64,000 nucleotides of DNA from Candidatus Accumulibacter phosphatis (GCF_012939955.1 NZ_SPMY01000006.1:62001-126000); one strand, 5' to 3'; shown: positions 19,817 to 30,193, counted from the first letter of the stretch. Numbers and translations: made by a program. The notes: a model not told the origin generated them from the letters alone.

Positions 19817-22472
19817 TCACTCCTGTTCGGGATCAGCAGCAGGATCCGGCTCGGGTTCAGCGGCCGGTTCCTGCTCCGACGGCTCACTGCTGCTCTCATC
19901 CAGCTCACTATTCTCATCCAGCTCGCTGCCGCTGTCCTCTTCGCTCTCGACGACTTTTTTCCAGGCCGGCGAGCTTTTCACCGGCGTCGAGCGCAATCAG
20001 GGTGACCCCCTGCGTTGCCCGGCCGAGTTCGCGGATCTCACGGACCCGGGTGCGGATCAGAACCCCACCGGTGGTGATCAACATGATTTCGTCGTCGTCG
20101 GAAACCAGGCGCGCGGCGACCACCTTGCCGTTGCGTTCGCTGGCGGCGATGGCGATGACCCCTTGCGTACCGCGCCCCGAATGGCGGAAATCGGCCAGCG
20201 CCGTGCGTTTGCCGAAGCCGTTTTCGGTGGCCACAAGCACCGTTTGCTGATCGCTATCAGCAATCAGCAAGGACAAGGCCTGCTGCTTGTCACCAAGCCG
20301 CATGCCGCGCACACCGCGTGCGGTACGCCCCATCGGGCGTACGTCTTCCTCGTCGAACCAGACCGCCTTGCCGGCATCGGAAACCAGGATCACGTCCTGG
20401 CTGCCATTGGTGATCTCGGCGCCGATGAGGAAGTCCTCATCGTCGAGGGCAACCGCGATGATGCCACTCTTGCGTGGATTGGAGAAATCAGACAACGGCG
20501 TCTTCTTCACCGTCCCCTGCGAAGTGGCCATGAAAATGTAGCGATCGGCGGCGAACTCCTTGATCGGCAAAATGGCGCTGATTTTCTCGCCGTCCTCGAA
20601 GGGGAAGACATTGACCACTGGCTTGCCGCGGCTGGTACGCGTTCCCTGCGGCACTTCGTAGACCTTCAGCCAGTAGACCCGGCCGCGGTTGGTAAAGCAG
20701 AGAATGGAGTCGTGGGTATTGGCAACGAACAGGCGATCGACGAAATCGTCGGTCTTCATCGCCGCTGCCTGCTTGCCGCGCCCACCGCGCCGCTGCGCAC
20801 GGTACTCGGCCAGTGGCTGCGACTTGATATAGCCGGTGCGCGAAAGCGTCACCACCATGTCGACCGGGGTAATGAAATCGGCAATGCCGAGATCCTGCGT
20901 ACTAATGACGATTTCCGAGCGCCGCTTGTCGCCGAACTGGGCGCGGATCCCGGTCAATTCTTCGACGATCATCGCGGTGATGCGCTCGGGTCGCGCCAGG
21001 ATATCCATCAGATCGGCAATACGCGTCAGCAGTTCGCCAAAGTCGGCAACAATCTTGTCGCGCTCGAGGCCGGTCAGGCGCTGCAAACGCAGCTCCAGAA
21101 TGGCCTGCGCCTGCGCCTCCGAAAGCAGGTAACCGCTCTCGGACAATCCAAATTCGAGAGCCAGACCGTCCGGGCGAGTCGCATCGAGCTTGGCGCGACG
21201 CAGCATCTCGGCAACCGTCGGCGAGGTCCACGTCCTGGCCATCAAGCCCCGACGGGCATCCGCAGGCGTCGGCGACGCCTTGATCAGCGCAATGATCTCA
21301 TCGACGTTGTCGAGCGCCACCGCCAGACCTTCCTGGATGTGCGCCCGCTCGCGCGCTTTGCGCAACTCGAACACCGTGCGCCGAGTGAGCACTTCACGGC
21401 GATGCCACAGAAAACACTCGAGGAGCTGCTTGAGGTTCAACAGCCGCGGCTGGCCATCAACCAGCGCCACCATGTTCATGCCAAAGGTGTCCTGCAGCTG
21501 CGTCTGCTTGTACAGACAGTTGAGCACCACCTCGGCGACTTCACCACGCTTGAGCTCGATGACCACGCGCATGCCCGACTTGTCGGACTCGTCGCGCAGA
21601 TCGGAGATGCCCTCGATGCGCTTGTCGTTGACCAACTCGCCGATTTTTTCGAGCAAGGTCCGCTTGTTAACCTGATATGGCAGCTCGTCGATGATGATCG
21701 CCTGGCGGTTACCCTTTTCGAGGTCCTCGAAATGCGTCCGACCACGCATCACCACCCGCCCGCGCCCGGTCCGATAACCTTCGCAGACACCGGCAATGCC
21801 GTAGATGATGCCGGCCGTCGGGAAATCGGGAGCCGGCATGATGGCGATCAGCTCGTCGATTGTCACCTCCGCGTTGCCCAGCAAGGCCAGACAGGCGTCC
21901 ACCACCTCACCGAGGTTGTGCGGTGGAATGTTCGTCGCCATGCCTACCGCGATACCCGACGAACCGTTGATCAGCAGGTTCGGAATGCGCGCTGGCATGA
22001 CCAGCGGCTCTTGCTCGGAGCCGTCGTAGTTGGGCCCGAAATCGACGGTTTCCTTGTCGATATCGGCCAGCAGCTCGTGCCCGATTCGCGCCATGCGCAC
22101 TTCGGTGTAGCGCATCGCCGCCGCATTGTCGCCGTCTACCGAGCCGAAGTTGCCCTGCCCGTCGACCAGCATGTAGCGCAGAGAAAAATTCTGCGCCATG
22201 CGTACGATCGTGTCATAGACCGCCGTATCGCCATGGGGATGGTACTTACCGATGACGTCACCGACGATCCGCGCCGACTTCTTGTAAGCCTTGTTCCAGT
22301 CGTTGGACAACTCGTGCATGGCGAAGAGAACACGACGATGCACCGGCTTCAGGCCGTCGCGAGCGTCGGGCAAGGCACGGCCGACAATCACGCTCATGGC
22401 ATAATCGAGATACGATCGACGCATCTCGTCTTCGAGACTGATGGGCAGGGTTTCTTTGGCGAAGGCTTCCAT
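19817..22472 (-). CDS. gyrA: DNA gyrase subunit A, 3' end frameshifted here
   Basis: ATP-dependent type II topoisomerase subunit. The main frame (ATG 22472) has the winged-helix and catalytic region ([47 protein letters not shown] with the catalytic Tyr) and the C-terminal beta-pinwheel with GyrA box QRRGGRG. The residue equivalent to E. coli Ser83 is Thr; Asp87 is kept. As written, that frame stops at 19914 after an odd basic end ([15 protein letters not shown]). Removing one base from the six-base run 19955-19960 gives [20 protein letters not shown] and an Asp/Glu-rich tail ending at 19817, as in other GyrA proteins. I therefore extend the gene to 19817. Confidence 0.95.
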
Positions 22473-22492
22473 CTTTTTTCCGCTGTCAACGA

Positions 22493-22511
22493 GACATTCC
22501 GGAGGAATGTC
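22493..22511 (-). promoter_or_regulatory. Perfect inverted repeat in the gyrA leader
   Basis: GACATTCC (22493-22500) and GGAATGTC (22504-22511) form a perfect 8-bp palindrome with a 3-base spacer, centred about 30 bp before the gyrA ATG. It could be a repressor operator or an mRNA hairpin near the ribosome binding site. No family assignment. Confidence 0.4.
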
Positions 22512-22670
22512 ATCGTCTTGATCAAGCCCGTGATTCTAGCACGCCAAGCCCTTCCCCTGGCGCGGCGAGTGGCTGATTTGCGAAGGTTTTGTGCGCACTC
22601 CGGTCAAGCAGGGGACGGCAAAGCACACCCGGCAAGCTGAAAGACCGGCTCGCCGGCAGCGATCAACAGA

Positions 22671-23162
22671 TCAGCGCTTTCCGAGTCGCTCGGCGTTGCC
22701 CTGCACCTGGCGAAGCACAGGCGCCACGCCCTGGCTGGCGACCTCGGCAAGGCTGCCAAAGACCCGCAACCAACCGACGCTGACGTTGATCAAGGTGGCG
22801 CACAGATCCGCCTGCCGCTCGCGAAACTCCTCGGGGCCACGACTGCCGAGCAGTGACATACTGTCGCTGCTGCAAGCCAACATCGACTGCCCGGTGTGCG
22901 TCCAGAACTGTTTGACGACAGGAAGCATCGCCACGGCCATCGCAGTTGCGGCTTGCAGAGGAATTTCGACCTTCTCGCGAGTCATCCGGGCCACCTCGTC
23001 CCAATCTGCCTGCCGCGAAAATGCGCCTGCGCGCAGCAGGCGGCGAGTACGGTAACTGATGACCGCGCTGCTGCCCGTCATCAAGCGGTTGGTCTGCCGC
23101 CCCAGCCGGGTCCACTGGAAAACCGGCGCCAGCAGTTGGTCACGGAGCTCCTCTCGATTCAT
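22671..23162 (-). CDS. Phasin-like polyhydroxyalkanoate granule protein
   Basis: A 163-residue protein from ATG 23162 (MNREELRDQLLAPVFQWTRL). It is predicted to be mostly amphipathic helix with no membrane segment or signal, and has Gln/Ala-rich stretches (VEIPLQAATAMAVAMLPVVK, FRERQADLCATLINVSVGWL, EVASQGVAPVLRQVQGNAER) as in phasins that coat PHA granules. Family assignment rests on this look rather than a strict motif, so it is moderate. A PHA-accumulating organism would fit. It lies upstream of gyrA with a 198-bp gap and downstream of purA. Confidence 0.6.
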   Translation of the reverse strand: MNREELRDQLLAPVFQWTRLGRQTNRLMTGSSAVISYRTRRLLRAGAFSRQADWDEVARMTREKVEIPLQAATAMAVAMLPVVKQFWTHTGQSMLACSSDSMSLLGSRGPEEFRERQADLCATLINVSVGWLRVFGSLAEVASQGVAPVLRQVQGNAERLGKR

Positions 23163-23399
23163 GCCTGTCTCTCCTGAATGCCTGGTCGATATGCGACGGC
23201 ATATCCCGCTGCGGCGATCGTACGATAGCACACCGGACAACTCGAAGGAATCGCCCGCGGCCTGCCCTTGCTGCAGTTGCCGGGCAGGCAGGACGACGGC
23301 CCGGCGCTGGGCAATGGCGATGCAGAGCCGATGGTCGCAGCGCTAGGGAACGAGAAGCGCGTGCCAGCTCAGATCAACACAAGCTCAGCTCAGGCGGAA

Positions 23400-24708
23400 T
23401 CAGCCCAGCGGATGGCGGTGAACCACCGTCTCGCCGCGCTCCGGCCCGGTCGAAACAATATCGATCGGCACGTCACAGAGCTCTTCGATGCGCGCCAGAT
23501 ACGCGCGCGCCGCAGCCGGCAACGCTTCCATGGTATTCGCGCCGACCGTCGACCCCGACCAGCCGGGCAGGGTTTCGAGCACCGGCTCGCAAGCCGCGAC
23601 GTCGTCGGCGCCCATTGGCAGCAGATCGACAGATTTTCCGTCGAGCAGATAACCGGTACAGATCTTCAACTCGGACAAGCCGTCGAGGACATCGAGCTTG
23701 GTGATGCACAGACCGGTCACCCCGTTGATCTGGATCGAACGCCGGAGTGCAGCCACGTCGAGCCATCCACAGCGACGCTTGCGTCCGGTGACGGTACCAA
23801 ATTCGCGGCCTTTCTGCGACATCTGATAGCCCGGCAGGCCTTCCTTCTCGATATCCAGTTCGCTCGGGAAAGGCCCCCCCACCCACGCGCGTGCAATAGG
23901 CCTTGGTAATCCCGAGAACGTAATGCAGCATCCCGGGACCGACGCCGGATCCTGCGGCTGCCTGGCCGGCCACGCAGTTCGACGAGGTGACAAACGGATA
24001 GGTACCGTGATCGATGTCCAGCAAGGCGCCCTGAGCGCCTTCGAAAAGCAGGTTATGGCCGGCCTTGTTGAGCGCATACAGCGCCGCCGAGACATCAGTC
24101 ACCAGGGGCTTGATCGCTTCCGCGTCGGCCATCGCCTGCGCCAGAACGGCTTCACCATCGACGGCCTGAGCCCCAAGGTAGCGGGTCAGAACAAAGTTGT
24201 GATAGTCCAGGTTCTCGCGCACGCGCTCGGCAAAACGGGCAGGATAGAACAAATCGTAGACCCGCAGGGCACGCCGTGCCACTTTGTCTTCGTAGGCCGG
24301 ACCGATGCCCTTGCCGGTGGTCCCGATGCGCAGATCGGCACACTTGGCCGCCTCGCGGGCATGATCCAGCGCCGCATGGTAGCCGAGGATGAGCGGACAA
24401 CCAGGACTGATCTTCAGGCGCGAACGCACATCGATGTCGCCGGACTCGAGCACCTTGATTTCGCTGAGCAGGTGATGAATGTCCAGCACCACACCGTTGC
24501 CGATGAAGCAGTCGACCCCTTCGCGAACGATCCCCGAGGGGACCAGATTGAGCTTGTACACCTTTTCGCCGACTACCAGGGTATGGCCTGCGTTGTGCCC
24601 GCCCTGGAAACGAACGACCCCCTTCGCACGATCGGTGAGCCAGTCGACGATCTTGCCCTTGCCCTCGTCGCCCCATTGGGTGCCCACGACTACGACATTC
24701 TTGGCCAT
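23400..24708 (-). CDS. purA: Adenylosuccinate synthetase, frameshifted here
   Basis: Catalyses the first committed step from IMP to AMP. Start ATG 24708 ([20 protein letters not shown]), with the GTP loop [41 protein letters not shown] and [20 protein letters not shown]. The frame is lost at a 7-C run (23874-23880 on plus). Removing one base restores [14 protein letters not shown] and leads into [27 protein letters not shown] and ISTGP-type end [18 protein letters not shown]. Repaired length about 435 residues, typical. Six bases follow to hisZ upstream; hisZ-purA adjacency is common in betaproteobacteria. Confidence 0.93.
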
Positions 24709-24713
24709 GCTTG

Positions 24714-25875
24714 TTATCCGTCCCTGTTGATTGCCTTGATTACCCATTGCCCATCGTGGTCGACCAGTTGCCGGTCACACAACGGTCCGTCGCTGCTTTT
24801 TTCGTCCGGCAGCAGTTCGACGACCACCTCACCCTGCGCGCGCAAAACGGCAATCGCGGCTGCCAGAGCACTGCTGCCAGCGGCGTAAGGCGCCAGCACT
24901 GCCCCCCGTCTGTTCGCCGCGCGTGCTCGTCAGCCGCGCCAGCTCGCGCAGGTCCATCGAAAAACCGGTCGCCGGGCGTGCCCGGCCAAAACTCTTGCCA
25001 ACGCCGTCATAACGCCCGCCGAGCGCGATAGCACTCGGAAAGGCCGCGTGATAGGCCGCGAAGACAACACCATTGTGGTAGCGATAGCCACGCAGATCGC
25101 CGAGATCGAAAGACAAGGACAGATCCGGCAGCGCCGCGTGCAGCTCGCGCAAGGCATTCAGGGCCGCCGTGATGGCCGGCAGGGCCGGCAAGACGCTAGC
25201 CGCTTCGGCCAGCGTTTCAACGTCGCCGTAGAGGCCGGGCAAAGCCAGCAGTGCCGAGCGCCAGGGCTCAGCAATAGCGCTGCACCGCTCGCGCAAACTC
25301 GGCATATCCTTGGCTTGCAGCAACTGCAGCAGAGCCCCCTCAAGTTCGCCATCCAGACCAGCGGCGTCCGCCAGTGCGCCAAACACGCCGACATGGCCGA
25401 GGTCTATTCGTGCGGCCGGCACGCCCGCCGCCTGCAAAGCATCGGCCATCAAGCGAATCACTTCGCGATCGGCCGCCAGACCGGCATGCCCGAAGACTTC
25501 AGCGCCCACCTGGATGGGTTCGCGGCTCGCGGATAGCGACGCCGGCAGCGTGTGCAGCACGCTGTCGCAATAGCATAGCCGGGTCACCCCCTGGCGATTG
25601 AGCAGGTGGGCGTCGATACGGGCGACCTGCGGCGTCATGTCGGCGCGCACGCCAAGCGTGCGTCCCGACAATTGATCGACCAGCTTGAAGGTGCGCAACT
25701 TCAAATCCTGCCCGGAACCAGTGAGCAGTGAATCGAGGTGCTCAAGTAGTGGCGGCAGGACCAGCTCGTAGGCATGCACGCGGAAGAGGTCGAGCAACGC
25801 GCGCCGCAGCCGTTCAATCTGCGCGGCGTCTGACGGCAGCGCGTCGGCAATATGTTCGGGAAGCAGCCAGTTCAT
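24714..25875 (-). CDS. hisZ: ATP phosphoribosyltransferase regulatory subunit HisZ, frameshifted here
   Basis: HisRS-like paralogue required with short-form HisG for the first step of histidine synthesis. ATG 25875 ([20 protein letters not shown]) leads into class II synthetase-like motifs ([81 protein letters not shown]). The frame breaks at a 6-C run (24902-24907 on plus). Deleting one base gives [20 protein letters not shown] and a C-terminus to 24714, about 386 residues. HisG itself is not in the window. It overlaps the DUF2065 gene by four bases (ATGA). Confidence 0.92.
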
Positions 25876-26057
25876 CGGAAAACCATCAACAGGACCAGGC
25901 CGATCAGCATCGACGTCAGGCCAACAAAACGGATTTGCCCGTCTGAACAACGGATCAGGCGGCGAAAGGTCTCACGCCAGGCATTCGGTGCCACGAACGG
26001 CACCAGGCCTTCAAGCACCAGCATGAGGGCAAGCGCAAGCAGCAGATTGTCGGTCAT
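25872..26057 (-). CDS. DUF2065 small membrane protein (YjeT-like)
   Basis: 61 residues with two membrane helices ([20 protein letters not shown] and [16 protein letters not shown]) around a basic loop ([18 protein letters not shown]). This is the DUF2065 family usually found directly after hflC. It overlaps both hflC and hisZ by 4 bp (ATGA), so it is translationally coupled in the hflX-hflK-hflC-DUF2065-hisZ-purA operon. Function unknown. Confidence 0.9.
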   Translation of the reverse strand: MTDNLLLALALMLVLEGLVPFVAPNAWRETFRRLIRCSDGQIRFVGLTSMLIGLVLLMVFR

Positions 26058-26944
26058 TTGGCGGTGTTGTCACCACCTCGGCCGATGCTCTTCATGTACT
26101 TGAAGAAATCTGAACTCGGCTCGACAACGATCACGTCGCTCTTGCCGTTGAAGCTGTTGCGATAGGCTTCCAGGCTACGATAGAAGGCGTAGAACTCCGG
26201 ATTCCGCTGAAACGCTTGCGCATAGGTTGCCGCCGCCGTGGCGTCACCCTCACCCTTCAATTTCTGAGCGTCGCGATAGGCTTCGGCGACGATCACCTCG
26301 CGTTGCTTGTCAGCGTCTGCGCGAATTTTCTCGGCCTCGGCAGCACCCTGCGAACGCAACTCGTTGGCCACTCGCTTGCGCTCGGCATCCATCCGCCGGT
26401 AGACCGATTCGCTGACATCGCTTGGCAGCTCGACCCGCTTGACGCGCACATCGACAATCTGCACACCGATCTTGCGCGCATCAAGGTCGGCTTTCTCGCG
26501 CATCAATTCCATCAGCTGATCGCGCTCACCGGAAACGACGTCATGCACGGTTCGTTTGCCGAATTCCTCGCGCAGGCCGGCATTGACCGTTTGCGACAGC
26601 CGTGTCTTGGCACGCGACTCGTCACCGGCAACCGAGACGTAGTACAGCTTGGGATCGATGATCCGCCATTTGGTGAAGGAATCCACCAGAACGTTGGTCT
26701 TTTCGGAGGTAATGAAACGCTCGGGTTCGGCAGCGTCCAGGGTGAGAATGCGCTTGTCAAAATAGCGCACGTTCTGGATCAGCGGCCACTTGAAATACAG
26801 GCCCGGCTCGTCGATGACACTGCGCACTTCACCAAGCTGGAAAACGATCGCGTGCTGGCGCTGATCAACGGTGAAAATCGTCGCCCCGAGCACAACCAGC
26901 GCGCTCACCACGAGAGCCGCAAAAACATTCATGCCCGTTCTCAT
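26054..26944 (-). CDS. hflC: FtsH protease modulator HflC
   Basis: SPFH/band-7 membrane protein that with HflK forms a large cage around FtsH. 296 residues: one N-terminal helix (NVFAALVVSALVVLGATIFT), then the SPFH domain (VDQRQHAIVFQLGEVRSVID, PGLYFKWPLIQNVRYFDKRI), and a charged helix (RKRVANELRSQGAAEAEKIR, ADADKQREVIVAEAYRDAQK) followed by GEGDATAAATYAQAFQRNPE. Coupled to hflK by a one-base TAATG overlap. Confidence 0.96.
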   Translation of the reverse strand: MRTGMNVFAALVVSALVVLGATIFTVDQRQHAIVFQLGEVRSVIDEPGLYFKWPLIQNVRYFDKRILTLDAAEPERFITSEKTNVLVDSFTKWRIIDPKLYYVSVAGDESRAKTRLSQTVNAGLREEFGKRTVHDVVSGERDQLMELMREKADLDARKIGVQIVDVRVKRVELPSDVSESVYRRMDAERKRVANELRSQGAAEAEKIRADADKQREVIVAEAYRDAQKLKGEGDATAAATYAQAFQRNPEFYAFYRSLEAYRNSFNGKSDVIVVEPSSDFFKYMKSIGRGGDNTAK

Positions 26945-28209
26945 TAGCGGACCCCCCGGTCACGCTGACGCAGGGTTTCGCGCGAACGTCCTTCGCTCAT
27001 TTGCGGTGGCACCTCGTTGGATATTGGCGCTGACGAACGAGCGACACCAGGCGCCTCCAGGCTGCTGCCCGGACCACCAGGCGCCGCCGCGACCGCGCCG
27101 GCGGCCTGGATCAGCTTGTCGAGCGGCAGATAGAGCAGATTGCCCTGCCCCTTGCTATCGACCAGGACCTTGCTGGTGTTCGCATAGACTTCCTGCATGG
27201 TGTCCAGATACATGCGGCTGCGGGTCACTTCGGGCGCCTTGGCGTACTCGGCATAAATCTGCGTGAAGCGGCTCGCATCACCCTCGGCCGTCGCGATGAC
27301 ACGCTGCTTGTAACCTTCGGACTCCTCGAACAGGCGCGAGGCCGTACCACGAGCTCTCGGGATGACGTCATTGGCGTAGGCCTGGCCCTCGTTTTTCTGC
27401 CGGGCACGGTCCTGCGAGGCCTTCACCGCATCATCGAACGCCGCCTGAACCTGCTCCGGCGGTTGCGCGTTCTGCATGGTGACCTTCGAAATCAGGATCC
27501 CCGTCTTGTAGCGATCAAGAATGTCCTGCATCAGCTGCGAAGCTGTCACTGCTACCTGCTCGCGACCTTCGTAAAGGACGAAGTCCATCTTGTTCTTGCC
27601 GACGATCTGGCGAATGGCGGTCTCTGCCACCTGCATCACCGCTTCGTCCGGATTTCTGTTGGCAAACACGTAGTCAACGGGGTCCTTGAGAATGTATTGC
27701 ACGGCAAACTGAATGTTGATGATGTTTTCATCGTCAGTCAGCATCAGGGCCTCTTTGAGGACCTTGTTCCTTTCGGTGCCGCGATAACCGACTTCGAGCG
27801 TCCGCACGCCGGCGATGTTGACCAATTCATGCGACTGGATCGGATACGGCAGGCGCCACCTCAGACCCGGCTCAGAGCTCTCCTTGTAACGACCAAACTG
27901 GAGCACCAAACCGCGCTGCCCGGCGTCGACAATGTAGAAGCCACTGCCCAGCCAGACGATGAGCACCAGGACCAGGAGCAAGCCAATGCCGCCGCCAAGG
28001 AACTTTGGGCTGAACTGTACCGGCGGACGATCGCCACCATCGCCGCCGCGGTCCCCACCGCCGCGCTTCTTGTCGAACATTCCCGACAAACGACGATTGA
28101 GATCACGCCACAACTGATCGAGATCAGGCGGCCCCTGATTGGGACGCCGCCCACCGCCATCGTTATCATCGTTGCCGCGATTTCCCCACTGCGGATCATT
28201 CAGCGACAT
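26944..28209 (-). CDS. hflK: FtsH protease modulator HflK
   Basis: Partner of HflC. Start ATG 28209 (MSLNDPQWGNRGNDDNDGGG); upstream sequence in the same frame is hflX territory and not conserved-looking. 421 residues: a Gly/Asp/Arg-rich N-terminus typical of HflK, one membrane helix (GIGLLLVLVLIVWLGSGFYI), then the SPFH domain (VDAGQRGLVLQFGRYKESSE, PGLRWRLPYPIQSHELVNIA) and a coiled region (ARQKNEGQAYANDVIPRARG, EGYKQRVIATAEGDASRFTQ). The Pro/Ala-rich C-terminus ends RDRGVR. Located 20 bp downstream of hflX. Confidence 0.96.
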   Translation of the reverse strand: MSLNDPQWGNRGNDDNDGGGRRPNQGPPDLDQLWRDLNRRLSGMFDKKRGGGDRGGDGGDRPPVQFSPKFLGGGIGLLLVLVLIVWLGSGFYIVDAGQRGLVLQFGRYKESSEPGLRWRLPYPIQSHELVNIAGVRTLEVGYRGTERNKVLKEALMLTDDENIINIQFAVQYILKDPVDYVFANRNPDEAVMQVAETAIRQIVGKNKMDFVLYEGREQVAVTASQLMQDILDRYKTGILISKVTMQNAQPPEQVQAAFDDAVKASQDRARQKNEGQAYANDVIPRARGTASRLFEESEGYKQRVIATAEGDASRFTQIYAEYAKAPEVTRSRMYLDTMQEVYANTSKVLVDSKGQGNLLYLPLDKLIQAAGAVAAAPGGPGSSLEAPGVARSSAPISNEVPPQMSEGRSRETLRQRDRGVR

Positions 28210-28229
28210 AAGTACTCCAAGGCTTGAAA

Positions 28230-29402
28230 TCATGCGGAACCATCTGAATCGAAAACCATATCCATATCCTGTAAAGCAGCGTCGCCGGACACCCGCTGAG
28301 GCAGGTTTCGGGTCTTGGCGAGAGCGATTTCTGCCAAGGCTTCGCGCAGCAGCGACAGACCGTCGCCGCAACGAGCGCTGACGCGAACCCGCAGGAGTGT
28401 ACCATATTCATCCCGTTCGACCGTCGGCGGCAGGCCGGTCAGATCGAGCTTGTTGAGTACCATCAGTTGCGGGACCTCGGCGGCGCCGATCTCGGCAAGC
28501 ACCTTGTTGACATCGCCCACCTGTTCATCACGCGCCGGACTCGCCGAATCGACCACGTGCAGCAACAGATCGGCCTCGGCTGTCGCTTCTAGCGTAGCGT
28601 GAAAAGCAGCCACCAGCGAGTGCGGCAGATCGCGGATGAAGCCGACGGTGTCGGAAAGCACGATATGGCCAACCTCGGCCAGCCACAGCTTGCGCGTCGT
28701 CGTATCCAGCGTCGCGAAAAGCTGGTCGGCAGCAAAAACGCCAGCGTGGGTGAGCGCATTGAACAGCGTCGATTTGCCGGCGTTGGTATAGCCGACCAGG
28801 GACACGTTCAGCAACTCGCCTCGCCCGCGCGCCTTGCGCTGCACGCCACGCTGACGTTCGAGCTTGACCAGCCGTTCCTTGAGCGACTTGACCCGCAGAC
28901 CGAGCAGGCGACGGTCGGTTTCCAGCTGCGTTTCGCCTGGACCGCGCAGACCTATACCGCCTTTCTGCCGCTCCAGGTGCGTCCAGCCACGAACCAGCCG
29001 CGTCGACAGGTGTTCGAGCTGTGCCAGTTCGACCTGCAATTTGCCTTCGGCGCTCTTTGCCCGCTGCGCGAAGATGTCAAGAATCAGGCTGGTCCGATCG
29101 ATGACGCGACACTGCAGGGCCTGCTCGAGATTGCGCTCCTGACCAGCGCTCAATTCGTGATTGAAGATTACCAGGTCGGCCTCGTGCGCCAGCACTTCGG
29201 CAGCCACTTCCTGGACCTTGCCCTTACCGGCATAAGTCGCCGCATCCGGGCTGTGGCGACGACCATGCACCACCGCACTGATCGATGCGCCCGCAGAAAG
29301 TGTCAGCAGACGAACCTCTTCAAGTTGCTCGGACAGGTCGTCGCGGCCGAAATCGAGCTGGACGATGACCGCCCGTTCCTCGCCTGAGGGACGCTCATGC
29401 AT
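28230..29402 (-). CDS. hflX: GTPase HflX (ribosome-splitting)
   Basis: Translational GTPase that binds the 50S subunit and splits stalled ribosomes under stress. 390 residues: N-terminal HflX domain (AATYAGKGKVQEVAAEVLAH, FNHELSAGQERNLEQAL, DRTSLILDIFAQRAKSAEGK, HLERQKGGIGLRGPGETQLE) and the G domain ([49 protein letters not shown]). GRGxxQVE-type variations are within the family. It lies between hfq (111 bp gap) and hflK. Confidence 0.96.
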   Translation of the reverse strand: MHERPSGEERAVIVQLDFGRDDLSEQLEEVRLLTLSAGASISAVVHGRRHSPDAATYAGKGKVQEVAAEVLAHEADLVIFNHELSAGQERNLEQALQCRVIDRTSLILDIFAQRAKSAEGKLQVELAQLEHLSTRLVRGWTHLERQKGGIGLRGPGETQLETDRRLLGLRVKSLKERLVKLERQRGVQRKARGRGELLNVSLVGYTNAGKSTLFNALTHAGVFAADQLFATLDTTTRKLWLAEVGHIVLSDTVGFIRDLPHSLVAAFHATLEATAEADLLLHVVDSASPARDEQVGDVNKVLAEIGAAEVPQLMVLNKLDLTGLPPTVERDEYGTLLRVRVSARCGDGLSLLREALAEIALAKTRNLPQRVSGDAALQDMDMVFDSDGSA

Positions 29403-29423
29403 GCAATTGTTCCAGGAGAATTG

Positions 29424-29447
29424 GCTCCGACCTGAAAAGATCGGAGC
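29424..29447 (-). promoter_or_regulatory. Hairpin between hfq and hflX
   Basis: GCTCCGA (29424-29430) and TCGGAGC (29441-29447) form a perfect 7-bp stem. On the minus strand an overlapping alternative stem, GACCTG with CAGGTC, shares bases with it, so two exclusive folds are possible. No T-tract follows in the direction of transcription, so it is not an obvious intrinsic terminator. It may be an attenuator, a processing site or an Hfq-bound element. Confidence 0.4.
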
Positions 29448-29513
29448 AGGTCAAAAATCGGAAAAGCGGAGCCGGGGCGCGACCTGACGCCCACGTGACC
29501 AGAAGCTGATCAA

Positions 29514-29753
29514 TCAGCCGTCGCCGTTGGCATCCTGCTGGATGGTAATCGGACGCGAAGGAACGACCGTCGAAATAGCGTGTTTGTATACCATCTGGGT
29601 AACCGTGTTCTTGAGCAGGACGACGTACTGGTCGAAGGATTCGACCTGACCCTGCAGCTTGATACCATTCACCAGGTAGATCGAAACGGGAACCCGTTCC
29701 CGCCGCAAGGTATTAAGAAACGGGTCTTGTAGAAGTTGCCCTTTATTATTCAT
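29514..29753 (-). CDS. hfq: RNA chaperone Hfq
   Basis: Sm-like hexameric RNA chaperone for sRNA regulation. 79 residues with the Sm1 motif ([40 protein letters not shown]) and the Sm2 motif ([20 protein letters not shown], including YKHA). The Gln8 and Lys56-type residues are present, and the tail is short ([14 protein letters not shown]). First gene of the hfq-hflX-hflK-hflC operon. miaA, its usual upstream partner in many proteobacteria, is 20 kb away here. Confidence 0.98.
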   Translation of the reverse strand: MNNKGQLLQDPFLNTLRRERVPVSIYLVNGIKLQGQVESFDQYVVLLKNTVTQMVYKHAISTVVPSRPITIQQDANGDG

Positions 29754-30025
29754 CCTGCGAACTCCATGTTTATTCGTGTTTTGGAGAGGCCAGCATAATT
29801 GATTTCAGTGTCGTTTGCCATATCAAGGTCAAAGGGGAATCGACACCCGCTACCTCTGGAGCCCAGTGGCCACCGTTCCGGCGACGATGCTGCGATTTGG
29901 GCCAGCGGCTATAGTAGTCTTGCAAAGGCATGCGCCACGTCGTTTTCCGACACGGCCGCTACCTGCCACGAAGCGGCCGCTTGGCGCACACCGGCAAGGT
30001 CTTTCATCACGCAAAGGAGGAACAG

Positions 30026-30193
30026 ATGCAGCCAGGGTCATCGGGCGACCTCGATTGGGGAGCCATCGCGCTGCTGGCGCTCATCGTCACAGGCCTGGTG
30101 TGGGGCCTGCGCTTCTTTTTTCGGCAAAACCGCAAGGACCTCGAAAGCCTGCAGGAAACGCTGCAGGCCGAAAACGAGGATGACCCGAAGTAG
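30026..30193 (+). CDS. Small single-helix membrane protein
   Basis: 55 residues, chosen from ATG 30026 because of a perfect AAAGGAGG 5-6 bp upstream. MQPGSSGDLDWGAIALLALI leads a single transmembrane helix (about 12-31) ending in WGLRFFFRQN, then a charged C-terminus (RKDLESLQETLQAENEDDPK). No family recognised. It lies between hfq (divergent) and the cidA/lrgB pair. The ribosome binding site and topology argue for a real gene. Confidence 0.6.
   Translation: MQPGSSGDLDWGAIALLALIVTGLVWGLRFFFRQNRKDLESLQETLQAENEDDPK

Noticed and set aside
20163-22640. 825-codon open frame antisense to gyrA
   Set aside because: It is the GC-rich shadow of gyrA; its sequence has no domain resemblance, while the opposite frame is unmistakable GyrA. 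Similar long antisense frames over rimO (4486-5268), aroA-cmk (14595-15854) and rpsA were dropped for the same reason.
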